From the NCBI GenBank assembly GCA_025936615.1, contig JAICSZ010000051.1, positions 1 through 9,419 of the forward strand: 9,419 nucleotides of DNA, given 5' to 3'. Under the pieces are notes generated by a model. That model was not told the origin of the DNA and made no database searches. It saw nothing but the letters and a program-made list of their open reading frames with translations. This document shows, piece by piece, positions 1-6,736 of the stretch (positions are counted from its first letter, which is position 1; every line of letters begins with the position of its first letter). The DNA is from Pedococcus sp. GTDB lineage: Bacteria > Actinomycetota > Actinomycetes > Actinomycetales > Dermatophilaceae. Position numbers and translations under genes: made by a program.

Positions 1-540
1 GCCCTGGTCACCGGCACCGGTCCGGGAGGCGTGCTGGCGTCGCTGAGCGGGTCGACGACCCAGAACTCCGCGGCGTCGGGCGCGCTCTCCCAGGAAGCGG
101 GCAGCGGCGCCCAGCATCTTGCCGGTGGGTCGGCCGGCTCGACCCCTGGCGCGGCCGACGGCGGGTCCGCGGCGGACAAGCGGATGGCCGCCCCCGGCGG
201 CAGCGTGACCATCTACCAGACCAACACGGCATACACGGCCCAGGGCTTCACCCGTCAGGTCCAGGCCTTCATCGACCACCCGGGCAACCCGCTCCGGCCG
301 CTCGCCGCCGAGTCGCCCTCGATCGGGCCGGCAGGCACACCGATCGGGCTCCAGCCCTGCCTCGACGCGCTGCACCTCGAGCCTGCCGCCCGGGTCATGG
401 CCGACCTCGGCACCTTCGACGGCACCCAGGCGGTGGTGCTCGTGGTGAGCTCCGACACCGGGCAGACGGCGTTCGCCGTGCGTCGCACCTGCACCGCTGG
501 CCACACCAGCCCCCTCGCGGGCCCGGTCAGCCTGCCCTGA
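1..540 (+). CDS. C-terminal part of a secreted/membrane-anchored protein, possibly an anti-sigma-factor-like protein (5' end outside window)
   Basis: The frame is open from the first base and ends in TGA at 538-540, leaving 179 residues. The first part (about residues 1-65) is low-complexity, rich in Gly, Ala and Ser, like an extracytoplasmic linker. The last part is a compact domain of roughly 110 residues with two cysteines (in LQPC and RRTC) about 46 residues apart, which could form a disulfide outside the cell. I do not recognise a named family from the sequence. The position directly upstream of trxB-trxA-cwlM matches the slot of the SigM anti-sigma factor gene in mycobacteria (Rv3912). 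This fragment may therefore be the outer domain of such a protein, but the membrane segment and any zinc-binding anti-sigma domain would be beyond the left edge. The CDS is confident; the role is a guess from context. Confidence 0.7.
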   Translation, partial: ALVTGTGPGGVLASLSGSTTQNSAASGALSQEAGSGAQHLAGGSAGSTPGAADGGSAADKRMAAPGGSVTIYQTNTAYTAQGFTRQVQAFIDHPGNPLRPLAAESPSIGPAGTPIGLQPCLDALHLEPAARVMADLGTFDGTQAVVLVVSSDTGQTAFAVRRTCTAGHTSPLAGPVSLP

Positions 541-603
541 CCCACACCTGACCCACTGCGGTCGCGTGGACACGCCTCGCCACCGGCCTGCCGCGCAGCC
601 GCC

Positions 604-629
604 GGAACATTCGCGCCGTACGATCAGTT
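604..629 (+). promoter_or_regulatory. Candidate SigR/SigH-type (disulfide-stress ECF sigma) promoter for trxBA
   Basis: GGAAC at 604-608 is followed after exactly 18 bases by GTT at 627-629. This matches the -35/-10 pattern of Streptomyces SigR and mycobacterial SigH promoters (GGAAT/C-N18-19-GTT). The start of transcription would fall near 635-640, giving a leader of about 55 nt before the trxB GTG. Thioredoxin and thioredoxin reductase operons are well-known SigR/SigH targets, so position and function agree. The match is by eye, and short motifs recur by chance. Confidence 0.6.
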
Positions 630-692
630 GCAGCAAGCGAACACCGCATCTTGCGGTGCACCTCCGTTTCGACCACAAGGGGCTGTAGCCGA

Positions 693-1697
693 GTGAGCAC
701 CACCGCCACCGACGAGATCCGCAACTTGATCATCATCGGCTCCGGCCCGGCGGGCTACACCGCAGCCGTCTACGCCGCCCGCGCCAACCTCAACCCGCTG
801 CTGTTCGAGGGCGCGGTGACGGCCGGTGGCGCGCTCATGAACACCACCGAGGTCGAGAACTTCCCCGGCTTCCGTGACGGCATCATGGGTCCCGAGCTCA
901 TGGAGCAGATGCGGGCCCAGGCCGAGCGGTTCGGTGCCGAGATCGTCACCGACGACGTCGAGTCGGTCTCCCTGGAGGGCGAGGTCAAGACGGTCACCGA
1001 CGCCGAGGGCCACACCCACCGCGCCCGCGCCGTGATCCTCGCCATGGGCTCGGCGTACCGCGAGCTGGGCCTGCCCGACGAGAAGCGCCTGTCCGGCCAC
1101 GGCGTCAGCTGGTGCGCGACGTGCGACGGGTTCTTCTTCCGCGACCAGGACATCGCCGTGGTCGGCGGTGGGGACTCCGCGGTCGAGGAGGCCACCTTCC
1201 TGACCAAGTTCGCCCGGTCGGTGACCATCGTGCACCGCCGTGGCGAGCTGCGCGCCTCCAAGATCATGGCCGAGCGGGCCCTGGCCAACGACAAGATCCG
1301 GTTCGCCTGGAACTCCGAGGTCGCGGCCGTCCACGGAGACGCCAAGGTCAGCGGCATCACGTTGCGCGACACCGAGACCGGTGAGACCCGCGAGCTCGCC
1401 GTGACCGGCTTGTTCGTCGCGATCGGGCACGACCCCCGCAACGAGCTGGTCAAGGGGGTCGTCGACCTGGACGACGCCGGCTACGTGCTCGTCGAGGGGC
1501 GGACCACCCGCACCAACCTGCCCGGGGTGTTCGCTGCTGGCGACCTGGTGGACCACACCTACCGCCAGGCGGTCACCGCAGCGGGCTCCGGCTGCGCCGC
1601 CGCGCTCGACGCGGAGCGCTTCCTGGCCGACAGCGACCACGCCGGGGCCCCGTCCCCCGACGCCGCACTCACCGACGAGCCGGCGCTCGCGCGCTGA
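693..1697 (+). CDS. trxB: Thioredoxin reductase (NADPH)
   Basis: This flavoenzyme uses NADPH and FAD to reduce the disulfide of thioredoxin in the cytoplasm. The 334-residue product has the usual low-molecular-weight TrxR layout. An N-terminal FAD-binding GSGPAG motif is followed by the redox pair C141-A-T-C144, preceded by Trp140. The NADPH-binding GGGDSA lies at 158-163, with HRRGELRAS just after. A C-terminal FAD motif FAAGD lies at 280-284. The GTG at 693 is chosen because AAGGGG at 677-682 sits 10 nt upstream. A TTG at 651 in the same frame would add 14 unconserved residues and has no such site. The trxA start follows 83 bp downstream, so the pair is probably one operon, likely driven by the SigR-like promoter at 604-629. 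Confidence 0.97.
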   Translation: MSTTATDEIRNLIIIGSGPAGYTAAVYAARANLNPLLFEGAVTAGGALMNTTEVENFPGFRDGIMGPELMEQMRAQAERFGAEIVTDDVESVSLEGEVKTVTDAEGHTHRARAVILAMGSAYRELGLPDEKRLSGHGVSWCATCDGFFFRDQDIAVVGGGDSAVEEATFLTKFARSVTIVHRRGELRASKIMAERALANDKIRFAWNSEVAAVHGDAKVSGITLRDTETGETRELAVTGLFVAIGHDPRNELVKGVVDLDDAGYVLVEGRTTRTNLPGVFAAGDLVDHTYRQAVTAAGSGCAAALDAERFLADSDHAGAPSPDAALTDEPALAR

Positions 1698-1780
1698 CTG
1701 TCACCGTCGGCTGGTTGGCTGAAACCCGGTCCAGCCACTCGGCGCACCTCCAACCCGCACCACCGAAAGGAGCCCCCTCA

Positions 1781-2107
1781 GTGGGAGCCATCAAGGACAC
1801 CACGGACGCCACCTTCGAGGCCGACGTCCTGAAGAACGACAAGACCGTCCTGGTCGACTTCTGGGCGCCCTGGTGCGGCCCGTGCCGCGCGGTCGCCCCG
1901 ATCCTCGAGGAGCTGGCGGAGCAGCACAAGGACAAGATCGAGGTCGTCAAGCTCAACACGGATGAGAACGTCCAGGTGTCCAGCCGCTACGGCATCACCG
2001 GCATCCCGACGCTCAACGTCTACGTCGGTGGCGAGGTCGTCAAGACCCTCGTGGGCGCGATGCCCAAGCCGAAGCTGGTCCGCGAGCTCGCCGACTACCT
2101 CGGCTGA
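1781..2107 (+). CDS. trxA: Thioredoxin
   Basis: Small cytoplasmic dithiol protein that reduces disulfides in target proteins and is recycled by the TrxB encoded just upstream. The 108-residue product has the canonical length and the active site W31-C32-G33-P34-C35 inside VDFWAPWCGPC. The conserved cis-proline is P76 in GIPT, and the fold continues through the usual C-terminal helix. GTG 1781 is taken as start because GAAAGGAG at 1765-1772 lies 8 nt upstream. A longer in-frame version beginning at 1715 would add 22 residues with no resemblance to thioredoxins. It corresponds to mycobacterial trxC and Streptomyces trxA in the same neighbourhood. Confidence 0.97.
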   Translation: MGAIKDTTDATFEADVLKNDKTVLVDFWAPWCGPCRAVAPILEELAEQHKDKIEVVKLNTDENVQVSSRYGITGIPTLNVYVGGEVVKTLVGAMPKPKLVRELADYLG

Positions 2108-2249
2108 GCTTCCCGACTCCTCCGGTTGGTCGATCCGGTGCGCGTGACCTACGCTCGGATCGCTGCACGCGCAGCGCCCTGCGCACTACAGGCCTCTGAC
2201 CTGCGCAGACACCATATTTCCACCTGATGCACCAGCCGGAGGAGGCCCT
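2108..2249. other. trxA-cwlM intergenic region with small hairpin and short repeats
   Basis: This 142-bp gap holds no gene. A perfect hairpin CGCTGC-acgc-GCAGCG at 2161-2176 has no T-tract after it. The heptamer CTGCGCA occurs at 2179-2185 and again at 2201-2207, the second inside the palindrome CTGCGCAG. CATATT at 2213-2218 is AT-rich for this DNA and could be a -10 element for cwlM, but I see no convincing -35. The ribosome binding site GGAGGAGG at 2238-2245 belongs to cwlM. The region probably ends or attenuates the trx transcript and starts the cwlM one. Confidence 0.35.
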
Positions 2250-3428
2250 GTGTCGGACAGCAAGCACGGCCTGCTAGGGCTGGGCAGCCGCGGTCCCGCC
2301 GTTGCCGACGTGCGTGCACGACTGATTGCACTCCCCGACCACCACCTGCCCGAGCGCGCCGGCCTGAGCGGGCCCGGTGTGGTCGTCGACGTCTTCGACG
2401 AAGCGCTCGAACGCGCAGTGCGCGCCTTCCAACAGGGCAAGGGCCTGATCGTCGACGGCGTGGTGGGTGGCGAGACCTTCGGGGCGATCGATGGGGCCCG
2501 CTGGGTGCTCGGCGACCGGATCCTGCTGCACACACCGGGCCACCTGCAGCAGGGTGAGGACGTGGTGGCGCTGCAGGAGCGGCTCAACAAGCTCGGGTTC
2601 GCCGCCGGGCGGGTGGACGGGCGGTTCGGCCCGAACACCGAGCGTGCCGTGCGCGCCTTCCAACGCGCCTACGGCCTGTCGGGCGACGGCTCCGTCGGTC
2701 CGCAGACCCTGCGAGCGTTCGAGGACCTGCGCCGATCGGTGTCCGGCGGCTCGCTCACCCTGTTGCGTGAGCGGGAGCAGGTACGTCGTTCCGGGCCCAA
2801 CCTCAGTGGGCGCACGGTCGTGCTCGACCCGGGCCACGGCCTGGGCCAGCCCGGTGCCCAGGCCAACGGACTGGTCGAGGCCGACGTGGTGATGGACCTG
2901 GCCCGCCGCATCGAGGGCCGGCTCACCGCGATCGGCGTCTCCGTGCTGTTCACCCGCACCGAGACGACCAACCCCAGCGAAGAGGAACGCGCTGCGCTGG
3001 CCAATGCTGCCGGCGCCGACCTGTTGCTGTCCCTGCACTGCGACTCCCACGACGCCCGCGACGCCAGTGGTGTCGCGACCTTCTTCTTCGGCCGCGACCG
3101 GGACACTGCGTGGTCGGCCGTGGGTGAGTACCTCGCCGACCTGTTGCTGCGCGAGGTGGTGGCCCGCACCGGGCTGGCCAACTGCCGCTCGCACGGACGC
3201 TCGTGGGCGCTTCTGCAGCAGACGACGATGCCCGCGGTGCGGCTCGAGGCGGGGTACCTCTCCCACCCTGAGGACGCAGACCGGCTGGCCGACCCGGCAT
3301 TCCGCGACACGCTCGCCGAGGCGGTCCTGGTCAGCCTCCAGCGCCTCTACCTCGGCGACGACGACACCGCCACGACGGGCGTCCTGCGCCTCGGCGACCT
3401 GCGCGCCTACCTCGCCGCCAACGCCTGA
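2250..3428 (+). CDS. cwlM: CwlM-type N-acetylmuramoyl-L-alanine amidase homologue, cytoplasmic
   Basis: The 392-residue protein has two tandem peptidoglycan-binding-1 repeats (about 8-75 and 90-160; the second contains VDGRFGPNTERAVRAFQ) and an amidase_3 domain (about 188-368). The expected zinc ligands are H196 (DPGHG), E210 (GLVEADV) and H263 (LSLHCD), with catalytic-type E333 (RLEAGYLSHP). The N-terminus (SDSKHGLLGLG) has no signal peptide or membrane segment, so the protein should stay in the cytoplasm. In mycobacteria the syntenic CwlM is reported to be a PknB substrate that activates MurA, rather than simply a wall hydrolase. The C-terminal tail here has Thr373, Thr375 and Thr376 after three Asp residues, in a comparable place to the mycobacterial phosphosite. 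GTG 2250 follows a strong GGAGGAGG. Assignment as CwlM rests on architecture and synteny. Confidence 0.92.
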   Translation: MSDSKHGLLGLGSRGPAVADVRARLIALPDHHLPERAGLSGPGVVVDVFDEALERAVRAFQQGKGLIVDGVVGGETFGAIDGARWVLGDRILLHTPGHLQQGEDVVALQERLNKLGFAAGRVDGRFGPNTERAVRAFQRAYGLSGDGSVGPQTLRAFEDLRRSVSGGSLTLLREREQVRRSGPNLSGRTVVLDPGHGLGQPGAQANGLVEADVVMDLARRIEGRLTAIGVSVLFTRTETTNPSEEERAALANAAGADLLLSLHCDSHDARDASGVATFFFGRDRDTAWSAVGEYLADLLLREVVARTGLANCRSHGRSWALLQQTTMPAVRLEAGYLSHPEDADRLADPAFRDTLAEAVLVSLQRLYLGDDDTATTGVLRLGDLRAYLAANA

Positions 3429-3581
3429 GTTCCCTTGTCCCCCAACGCTTTTCGTTCCGGAACATCCCTGCCGCTCACCTGAGCTCTGCTGGCCGAGGTT
3501 GGGTCATGCCGGACAGGTTGCAGCCCGTCCGGAACTCACCGGGCTGTGCTGAGTCGGGTGCCGACGGCCGCGCGTCGGCCG
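3429..3581. other. Convergent cwlM/parB intergenic region without a gene
   Basis: This 153-bp region separates two convergent genes. It contains the perfect palindrome GTTCCGGAAC (3454-3463), whose right part TCCGGAAC recurs at 3528-3535. There is also a weak stem CCGGAC (3509-3514) with GTCCGG (3527-3532). No reading frame with a credible start is seen. In M. tuberculosis an extra gene (Rv3916c) lies in this slot; here it is absent. Confidence 0.5.
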
Positions 3582-3583
3582 TC
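3563..3583. terminator. Hairpin at the parB stop, candidate terminator (possibly bidirectional)
   Basis: A perfect 8-bp, nearly all GC stem (GACGGCCG at 3563-3570 pairing with CGGCCGTC at 3576-3583) encloses a 5-nt loop and runs into the parB stop codon at 3582-3584. It is the strongest hairpin in the convergent gap. There is no run of T on either side, so it would be a terminator of the tail-less kind common in GC-rich actinobacteria, or only a transcript-end stabiliser. Confidence 0.5.
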
Positions 3584-4676
3584 AGCCGCGGGGATCGACG
3601 CCGAGCAGGTCGACGATCCGGTGCAGGTCGTCGACGGAGGCGAACTCGACGGTCAGCTTGCCCTTGCGCTGCCCGAGAGCGATGTTGACCCTGGTGTCGA
3701 ACCGGTCCGACAGCCGCGCTGCCAGGTCATCGAGCTGGGGGTGCCGGCTCCCCGCCCGCGGACGTCGTGGCTTGGTCGCTGACCCCTCGTCAGCACCCAC
3801 CGCCACGATCTCCTCGACGTTGCGCACGCTGAGGCCCTCCGCAACGATGCGCTGGGCCAGGCGCTCCATCTGCCCGCCGTCGTCGAGCGCGAGCAGGGCC
3901 CGGGCGTGCCCGGCGGAGAGGACCCCCGCGGCCACGCGTCGGGCGACCAAGGGCGGCAGCTTGAGCAGCCGCAACGTGTTGGAGATCTGCGGACGCGAGC
4001 GGCCGATCCGGCCCGCCAGCTCGTCGTGGGTGCACCCGAAGTCCTCGAGCAGCTGCTGGTAGGCGGCCGCCTCCTCCAGGGCGTTGAGCTGGCTGCGGTG
4101 CAGGTTCTCGAGCAGCGCATCGCGCAGGAGGTCGTCGTCCTCGGTCTCCTTGACGATGGCCGGGATGGTGGCCTTGCCGGCCTCCTTGGACGCGCGCCAG
4201 CGGCGCTCGCCCATGATCAGCTCGTATGCCGCCTGCTCACCCTCACCATCCACCCCAGCGCGCTGACCTCCAGGAATGGGTCGCACGACCACCGGCTGGA
4301 GGACGCCGATCTCGCGGATCGAGTGGACCAGCTCGGCGAGCTCGTCGTCGTCGAACACGGTCCGCGGCTGGCGGGGGTTGGGGCGAATTGCCCCGATGGG
4401 AATCTCTCCGTAGGACGCGCCCGGCACCGGCGCGAGCTCGCCGCCCCTGCGCTCCGGCGTGTCGGACACGCGGTTCTCGCCGTTGGCCTCACTCGCTGTG
4501 GAGAACGGCTGGCCGCTCGGGGACCCGTTGTGCTCCTCCGCATCTCCCGCCTGCTCGCCCTCCGGTCGCTGGTCCGGGAAGAACACGTCCACCGGGCGGC
4601 TGCCGTTGTGCGCCACCGGCGCGGTGGGGATGAGGGCGCCCAGGCCCCGGCCGAGTGCACGGCGCTTGTCGCTCAT
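3582..4676 (-). CDS. parB: Chromosome-partitioning protein ParB (CTPase, parS-binding)
   Basis: ParB binds parS, uses CTP to clamp and slide on DNA, and loads the origin region onto the ParA segregation system. The 364-residue product opens with [10 protein letters not shown], the typical ParA-contacting N-terminus. A poorly conserved linker (about 18-88) follows. The ParB/Srx domain has RPNPRQPR (98-105), GERRWRA (157-163) and ENLHRSQLN (190-198), the CTP-binding boxes. The helix-turn-helix (about 214-240, with [15 protein letters not shown]) recognises parS, and the C-terminal part (about 312-364) is the dimerisation domain. A Gly/Glu-rich stretch at about 136-149 interrupts the domain just before [12 protein letters not shown] 4676 follows GAAGGAG (4682-4688), which overlaps the parA stop; the genes are 10 nt apart and surely co-translated. 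Four parS targets lie upstream. Confidence 0.97.
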   Translation of the reverse strand: MSDKRRALGRGLGALIPTAPVAHNGSRPVDVFFPDQRPEGEQAGDAEEHNGSPSGQPFSTASEANGENRVSDTPERRGGELAPVPGASYGEIPIGAIRPNPRQPRTVFDDDELAELVHSIREIGVLQPVVVRPIPGGQRAGVDGEGEQAAYELIMGERRWRASKEAGKATIPAIVKETEDDDLLRDALLENLHRSQLNALEEAAAYQQLLEDFGCTHDELAGRIGRSRPQISNTLRLLKLPPLVARRVAAGVLSAGHARALLALDDGGQMERLAQRIVAEGLSVRNVEEIVAVGADEGSATKPRRPRAGSRHPQLDDLAARLSDRFDTRVNIALGQRKGKLTVEFASVDDLHRIVDLLGVDPRG

Positions 4677-4686
4677 TGGTGCTCCT

Positions 4687-5877
4687 TCAGTTCTGCGCTG
4701 CTGCAGGGGCTGCGCCGCGGTCGGCGAGCTCGGACGCGGCCCCGAGGTAGGACAGGGCGCCGCTGGAGTTGGGGTCGTAGGTCATCACGGTCTGTCCGTG
4801 GCTCGGTGCCTCCGAGATCCGCACCGAGCGGGGCACCGAGGTGCGCAGGACCTGCTCCGGGAAGTGTGCGCGCACCTCCTCGGCCACCTGCGCCGACAGC
4901 CGGGTCCGGCCGTCGTACATGGTCAGCAGGATGGTCGACAGGTGCAGGCTGGGGTTGAGGTGGCTGCGGACCAGCTCGATGTTCTTCAGGAGCTGCGACA
5001 GGCCCTCCAGGGCGTAGTACTCGCACTGGATGGGGATGAACACCTCCCGCGCCGCGACGAAGGCGTTGATCGTCAGCAGCCCCAGGCTCGGCGGGCAGTC
5101 GATCAACACGTAGTCGGGCACCGCCCCGCCCTGCTCGCCCACCGTGGCGAGGTAGGCGTCGATCGCCTTCTTCAGCCGGGTCTCGCGGGCGACCAGCGAC
5201 ACCAGCTCGATCTCCGCGCCCGCGAGGTCGATGGTGGCCGGGGCGCACCACAGTCCCGGGATGTCTGGGCACTCCTGGACGACATCCGCGATGGCGACGC
5301 CGTCGACGAGGACGTCGTAGATGCTGGTGACCTCCGAGTGGTGGTCGATGCCCAGTGCGGTACTTGCGTTGCCCTGGGGGTCGATGTCGATGACCAGGAC
5401 CGTCAGGCCTGCCTGAGCCAGTCCCGCTGCCACGTTGACGGTGGTCGTGGTCTTTCCCACGCCACCCTTCTGGTTGGCGACGGTGAGGACCCGCGTCTCG
5501 GCCGGCTTGGGGAACACTCGACCGGTCAGGGCGATCCGCTTGCGGGCGTCGTCAGCCACCGCGCGGGCGAGTGGGGTGTCCTCGTCACCCTCTGGGAGGG
5601 AACCAGCGACATCATCGCGCTCGGTTTCACGTGAAACAAGGGACGCCAGCGCCTGCTCGGCCACCGTGGCACCGACCGCCTCTGGTAGGACGCCCGGCAT
5701 GTCCGCGGGGGCCGGCCGGTCGCCGGTTTCACGTGAAACCTGACCGTCGTCGGGGACCTCACCACTGTCGGCACTCCCGTTCGACTGGCCACCCGGCCAG
5801 CCGAGCGGACTGGTCGCCTCCCGCTGCAGGGCGGGCCACCCCAGACCGCGGTCCAAACGCAGCGCCTCCGGACTCAC
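4687..5877 (-). CDS. parA: Chromosome-partitioning ATPase ParA with long N-terminal extension
   Basis: ParA is a Walker-type ATPase that binds DNA non-specifically as an ATP dimer and moves ParB-parS complexes. Of 396 residues, the ATPase begins near 128. The deviant Walker A KGGVGKT is at 137-143, the A' motif DIDPQGN at 164-170, and Walker B in [10 protein letters not shown] around D260. The family region continues to [11 protein letters not shown]. The first about 125 residues are acidic, Pro/Gly-rich and probably disordered; they contain VSRET at 47-51 and 81-85, each encoded by a perfect parS site. The start is GTG 5877, preceded by a GAGGTGAGG-like site; an in-frame TGA just upstream rules out anything longer. 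The conserved core alone would not need this extension, so a shorter internal start is possible, though I see no better one. Confidence 0.95.
   Translation of the reverse strand: MSPEALRLDRGLGWPALQREATSPLGWPGGQSNGSADSGEVPDDGQVSRETGDRPAPADMPGVLPEAVGATVAEQALASLVSRETERDDVAGSLPEGDEDTPLARAVADDARKRIALTGRVFPKPAETRVLTVANQKGGVGKTTTTVNVAAGLAQAGLTVLVIDIDPQGNASTALGIDHHSEVTSIYDVLVDGVAIADVVQECPDIPGLWCAPATIDLAGAEIELVSLVARETRLKKAIDAYLATVGEQGGAVPDYVLIDCPPSLGLLTINAFVAAREVFIPIQCEYYALEGLSQLLKNIELVRSHLNPSLHLSTILLTMYDGRTRLSAQVAEEVRAHFPEQVLRTSVPRSVRISEAPSHGQTVMTYDPNSSGALSYLGAASELADRGAAPAAAQN
5624..5637. promoter_or_regulatory. parS: parS site 1 (within parA)
   Basis: Perfect 14-bp palindrome GTTTCACGTGAAAC, identical to the consensus ParB-binding site of Streptomyces and Mycobacterium. 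It lies in parA codons 81-85, read as Val-Ser-Arg-Glu-Thr, 102 bp from the next copy. It should nucleate ParB loading. Confidence 0.95.
5726..5739. promoter_or_regulatory. parS: parS site 2 (within parA)
   Basis: Second perfect GTTTCACGTGAAAC, in parA codons 47-51 and again read as Val-Ser-Arg-Glu-Thr. Its centre is 102 bp from site 1 and 990 bp from site 3. Confidence 0.95.
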
Positions 5878-5917
5878 GCCCTCACCTCATCCGCCATGGC
5901 ATCATCCAACCGTACGG

Positions 5918-5936
5918 GCGCGACAGTCCGTCGCGC
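5918..5936. other. Hairpin in the rsmG-parA gap
   Basis: GCGCGAC (5918-5924) pairs perfectly with GTCGCGC (5930-5936) around a 5-nt loop, inside the 66-bp space between the rsmG stop and the parA start. There is no T-tract in the direction of transcription. It could weaken read-through from the rpmH-rsmG genes, so that parAB depend partly on their own promoter, or it may be an mRNA processing site. No function can be shown from sequence alone. Confidence 0.35.
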
Positions 5937-5943
5937 GGGAGGG

Positions 5944-6708
5944 TCAACGGCGATTTGCGCCTCGCTTGGGCTTCGTCCCGCGATCGCTGCGGCCACGTCG
6001 TCCGGGCCCTGCCGGCGCGCGGCCGACGGTCAGCTCGAGCGCCACTGTCGGTACTTCCAGCACGTCCTCGCCGTACCTGCGGATCGCCGATGAGGTCATC
6101 CCGAGCCGGCGCAGGGCCGATTCCTCCGCGATGAGCTCCTCCTCGGCCCGGCCGCCCTTGAGCGCCACCAGGGTACCGCCATCGCGCAACAAGGGAAACG
6201 TCCACCTGGCCAGCCTGTCGATCCGGGCAACAGCCCTGGCGGTGGCGAAGGGCAGGCTGAGCACCCCGTGGAACTCCTCGGCGCGCCCGCGGTGCACCGT
6301 GCAGTTCGTCAGGGCGAGGTCGTCGATCGTGCTGCTCAGCCAGGTGGTCCGCCGCAGCATCGGCTCGATGAGGTGCACGTGCAGGTCGGGGCGGGCGATG
6401 GCCAGGGCCACCCCCGGCAGACCGGCGCCCGAGCCGACATCGACCAGCTCCCCGCCCTCGGGAAAGGCCTCGTGCACCACCGCGCAGTTGAGGATGTGGC
6501 GCTCCCACAGGATTGGCACCTCACGCGGGCCGACGAGTCCGTGCGAGACGCCCGTGTCGCCCAAGAGGGCGGCGAAGCGCTCGGCGAGGTCAAGTCGGTC
6601 GCCCAGGACGCCCTCAGCCCCTGCCGGGGGCTGGGGTACGGCCTGGGGAAACGGGTCGGGCGCGGCCCCGGTCTCACCGGAACCGCGCCCGTCAGCGCCT
6701 GTGCTCAC
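5944..6708 (-). CDS. rsmG: 16S rRNA (guanine-N7)-methyltransferase RsmG (GidB)
   Basis: RsmG transfers a methyl group from S-adenosylmethionine to N7 of the 16S rRNA guanosine equivalent to E. coli G527; loss of the enzyme gives low-level streptomycin resistance in several bacteria. The core begins near LAERFAALLGDTGVSHGLVGPRE. It shows the family motif LWERHILNC and the SAM-binding loop VDVGSGAGLPG (about residues 89-99), followed by LIEPMLRRTTWL. The basic C-terminal tail (RRGRSDRGTKPKRGANRR) suits an RNA-binding enzyme. I take GTG 6708 (254 residues), 28 nt after the jag stop. An alternative GTG at 6777 adds 23 residues, overlaps jag by 41 nt and would translate the parS site as VSRET. Neither has a strong ribosome binding site, so the start is uncertain but the identity is not. 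Confidence 0.93.
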   Translation of the reverse strand: MSTGADGRGSGETGAAPDPFPQAVPQPPAGAEGVLGDRLDLAERFAALLGDTGVSHGLVGPREVPILWERHILNCAVVHEAFPEGGELVDVGSGAGLPGVALAIARPDLHVHLIEPMLRRTTWLSSTIDDLALTNCTVHRGRAEEFHGVLSLPFATARAVARIDRLARWTFPLLRDGGTLVALKGGRAEEELIAEESALRRLGMTSSAIRRYGEDVLEVPTVALELTVGRAPAGPGRRGRSDRGTKPKRGANRR

Positions 6709-6715
6709 GTGTGTG

Positions 6716-6729
6716 GTTTCACGTGAAAC
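6716..6729. promoter_or_regulatory. parS: parS site 3 (at the jag-rsmG junction)
   Basis: Third perfect GTTTCACGTGAAAC, lying between the jag stop (6737-6739) and the likely rsmG start (6708). If rsmG starts at 6777 instead, the site is coding and reads Val-Ser-Arg-Glu-Thr, as in the other three. Confidence 0.95.
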
Positions 6730-6736
6730 AGCGCGC

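Noticed and set aside
624..1640. Long open frame on the - strand opposite trxB (about 340 codons)
   Set aside because: Antisense to a certain gene, low-complexity Gly/Val/Asp composition, and explained by the codon bias of GC-rich DNA.
2274..3266. Long - strand frame opposite cwlM
   Set aside because: Shadow of cwlM; no recognisable domain and no ribosome binding site.
4497..4505. DnaA-box-like TGTGGAGAA (reverse TTCTCCACA)
   Set aside because: Single imperfect match inside parB, far from the rpmH-dnaA gap and not clustered.
3906..5634. Two long + strand frames (3906-4958 and 4459-5634) opposite parB and parA
   Set aside because: They overlap each other and lie antisense to parA/parB; Arg/Gly/Val-rich products with no family features.
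6702..6715. Second CACGTG core next to parS site 3
   Set aside because: Only about half the positions match parS; the flanking TTT/AAA arms are missing, so it is probably just the rsmG start context.
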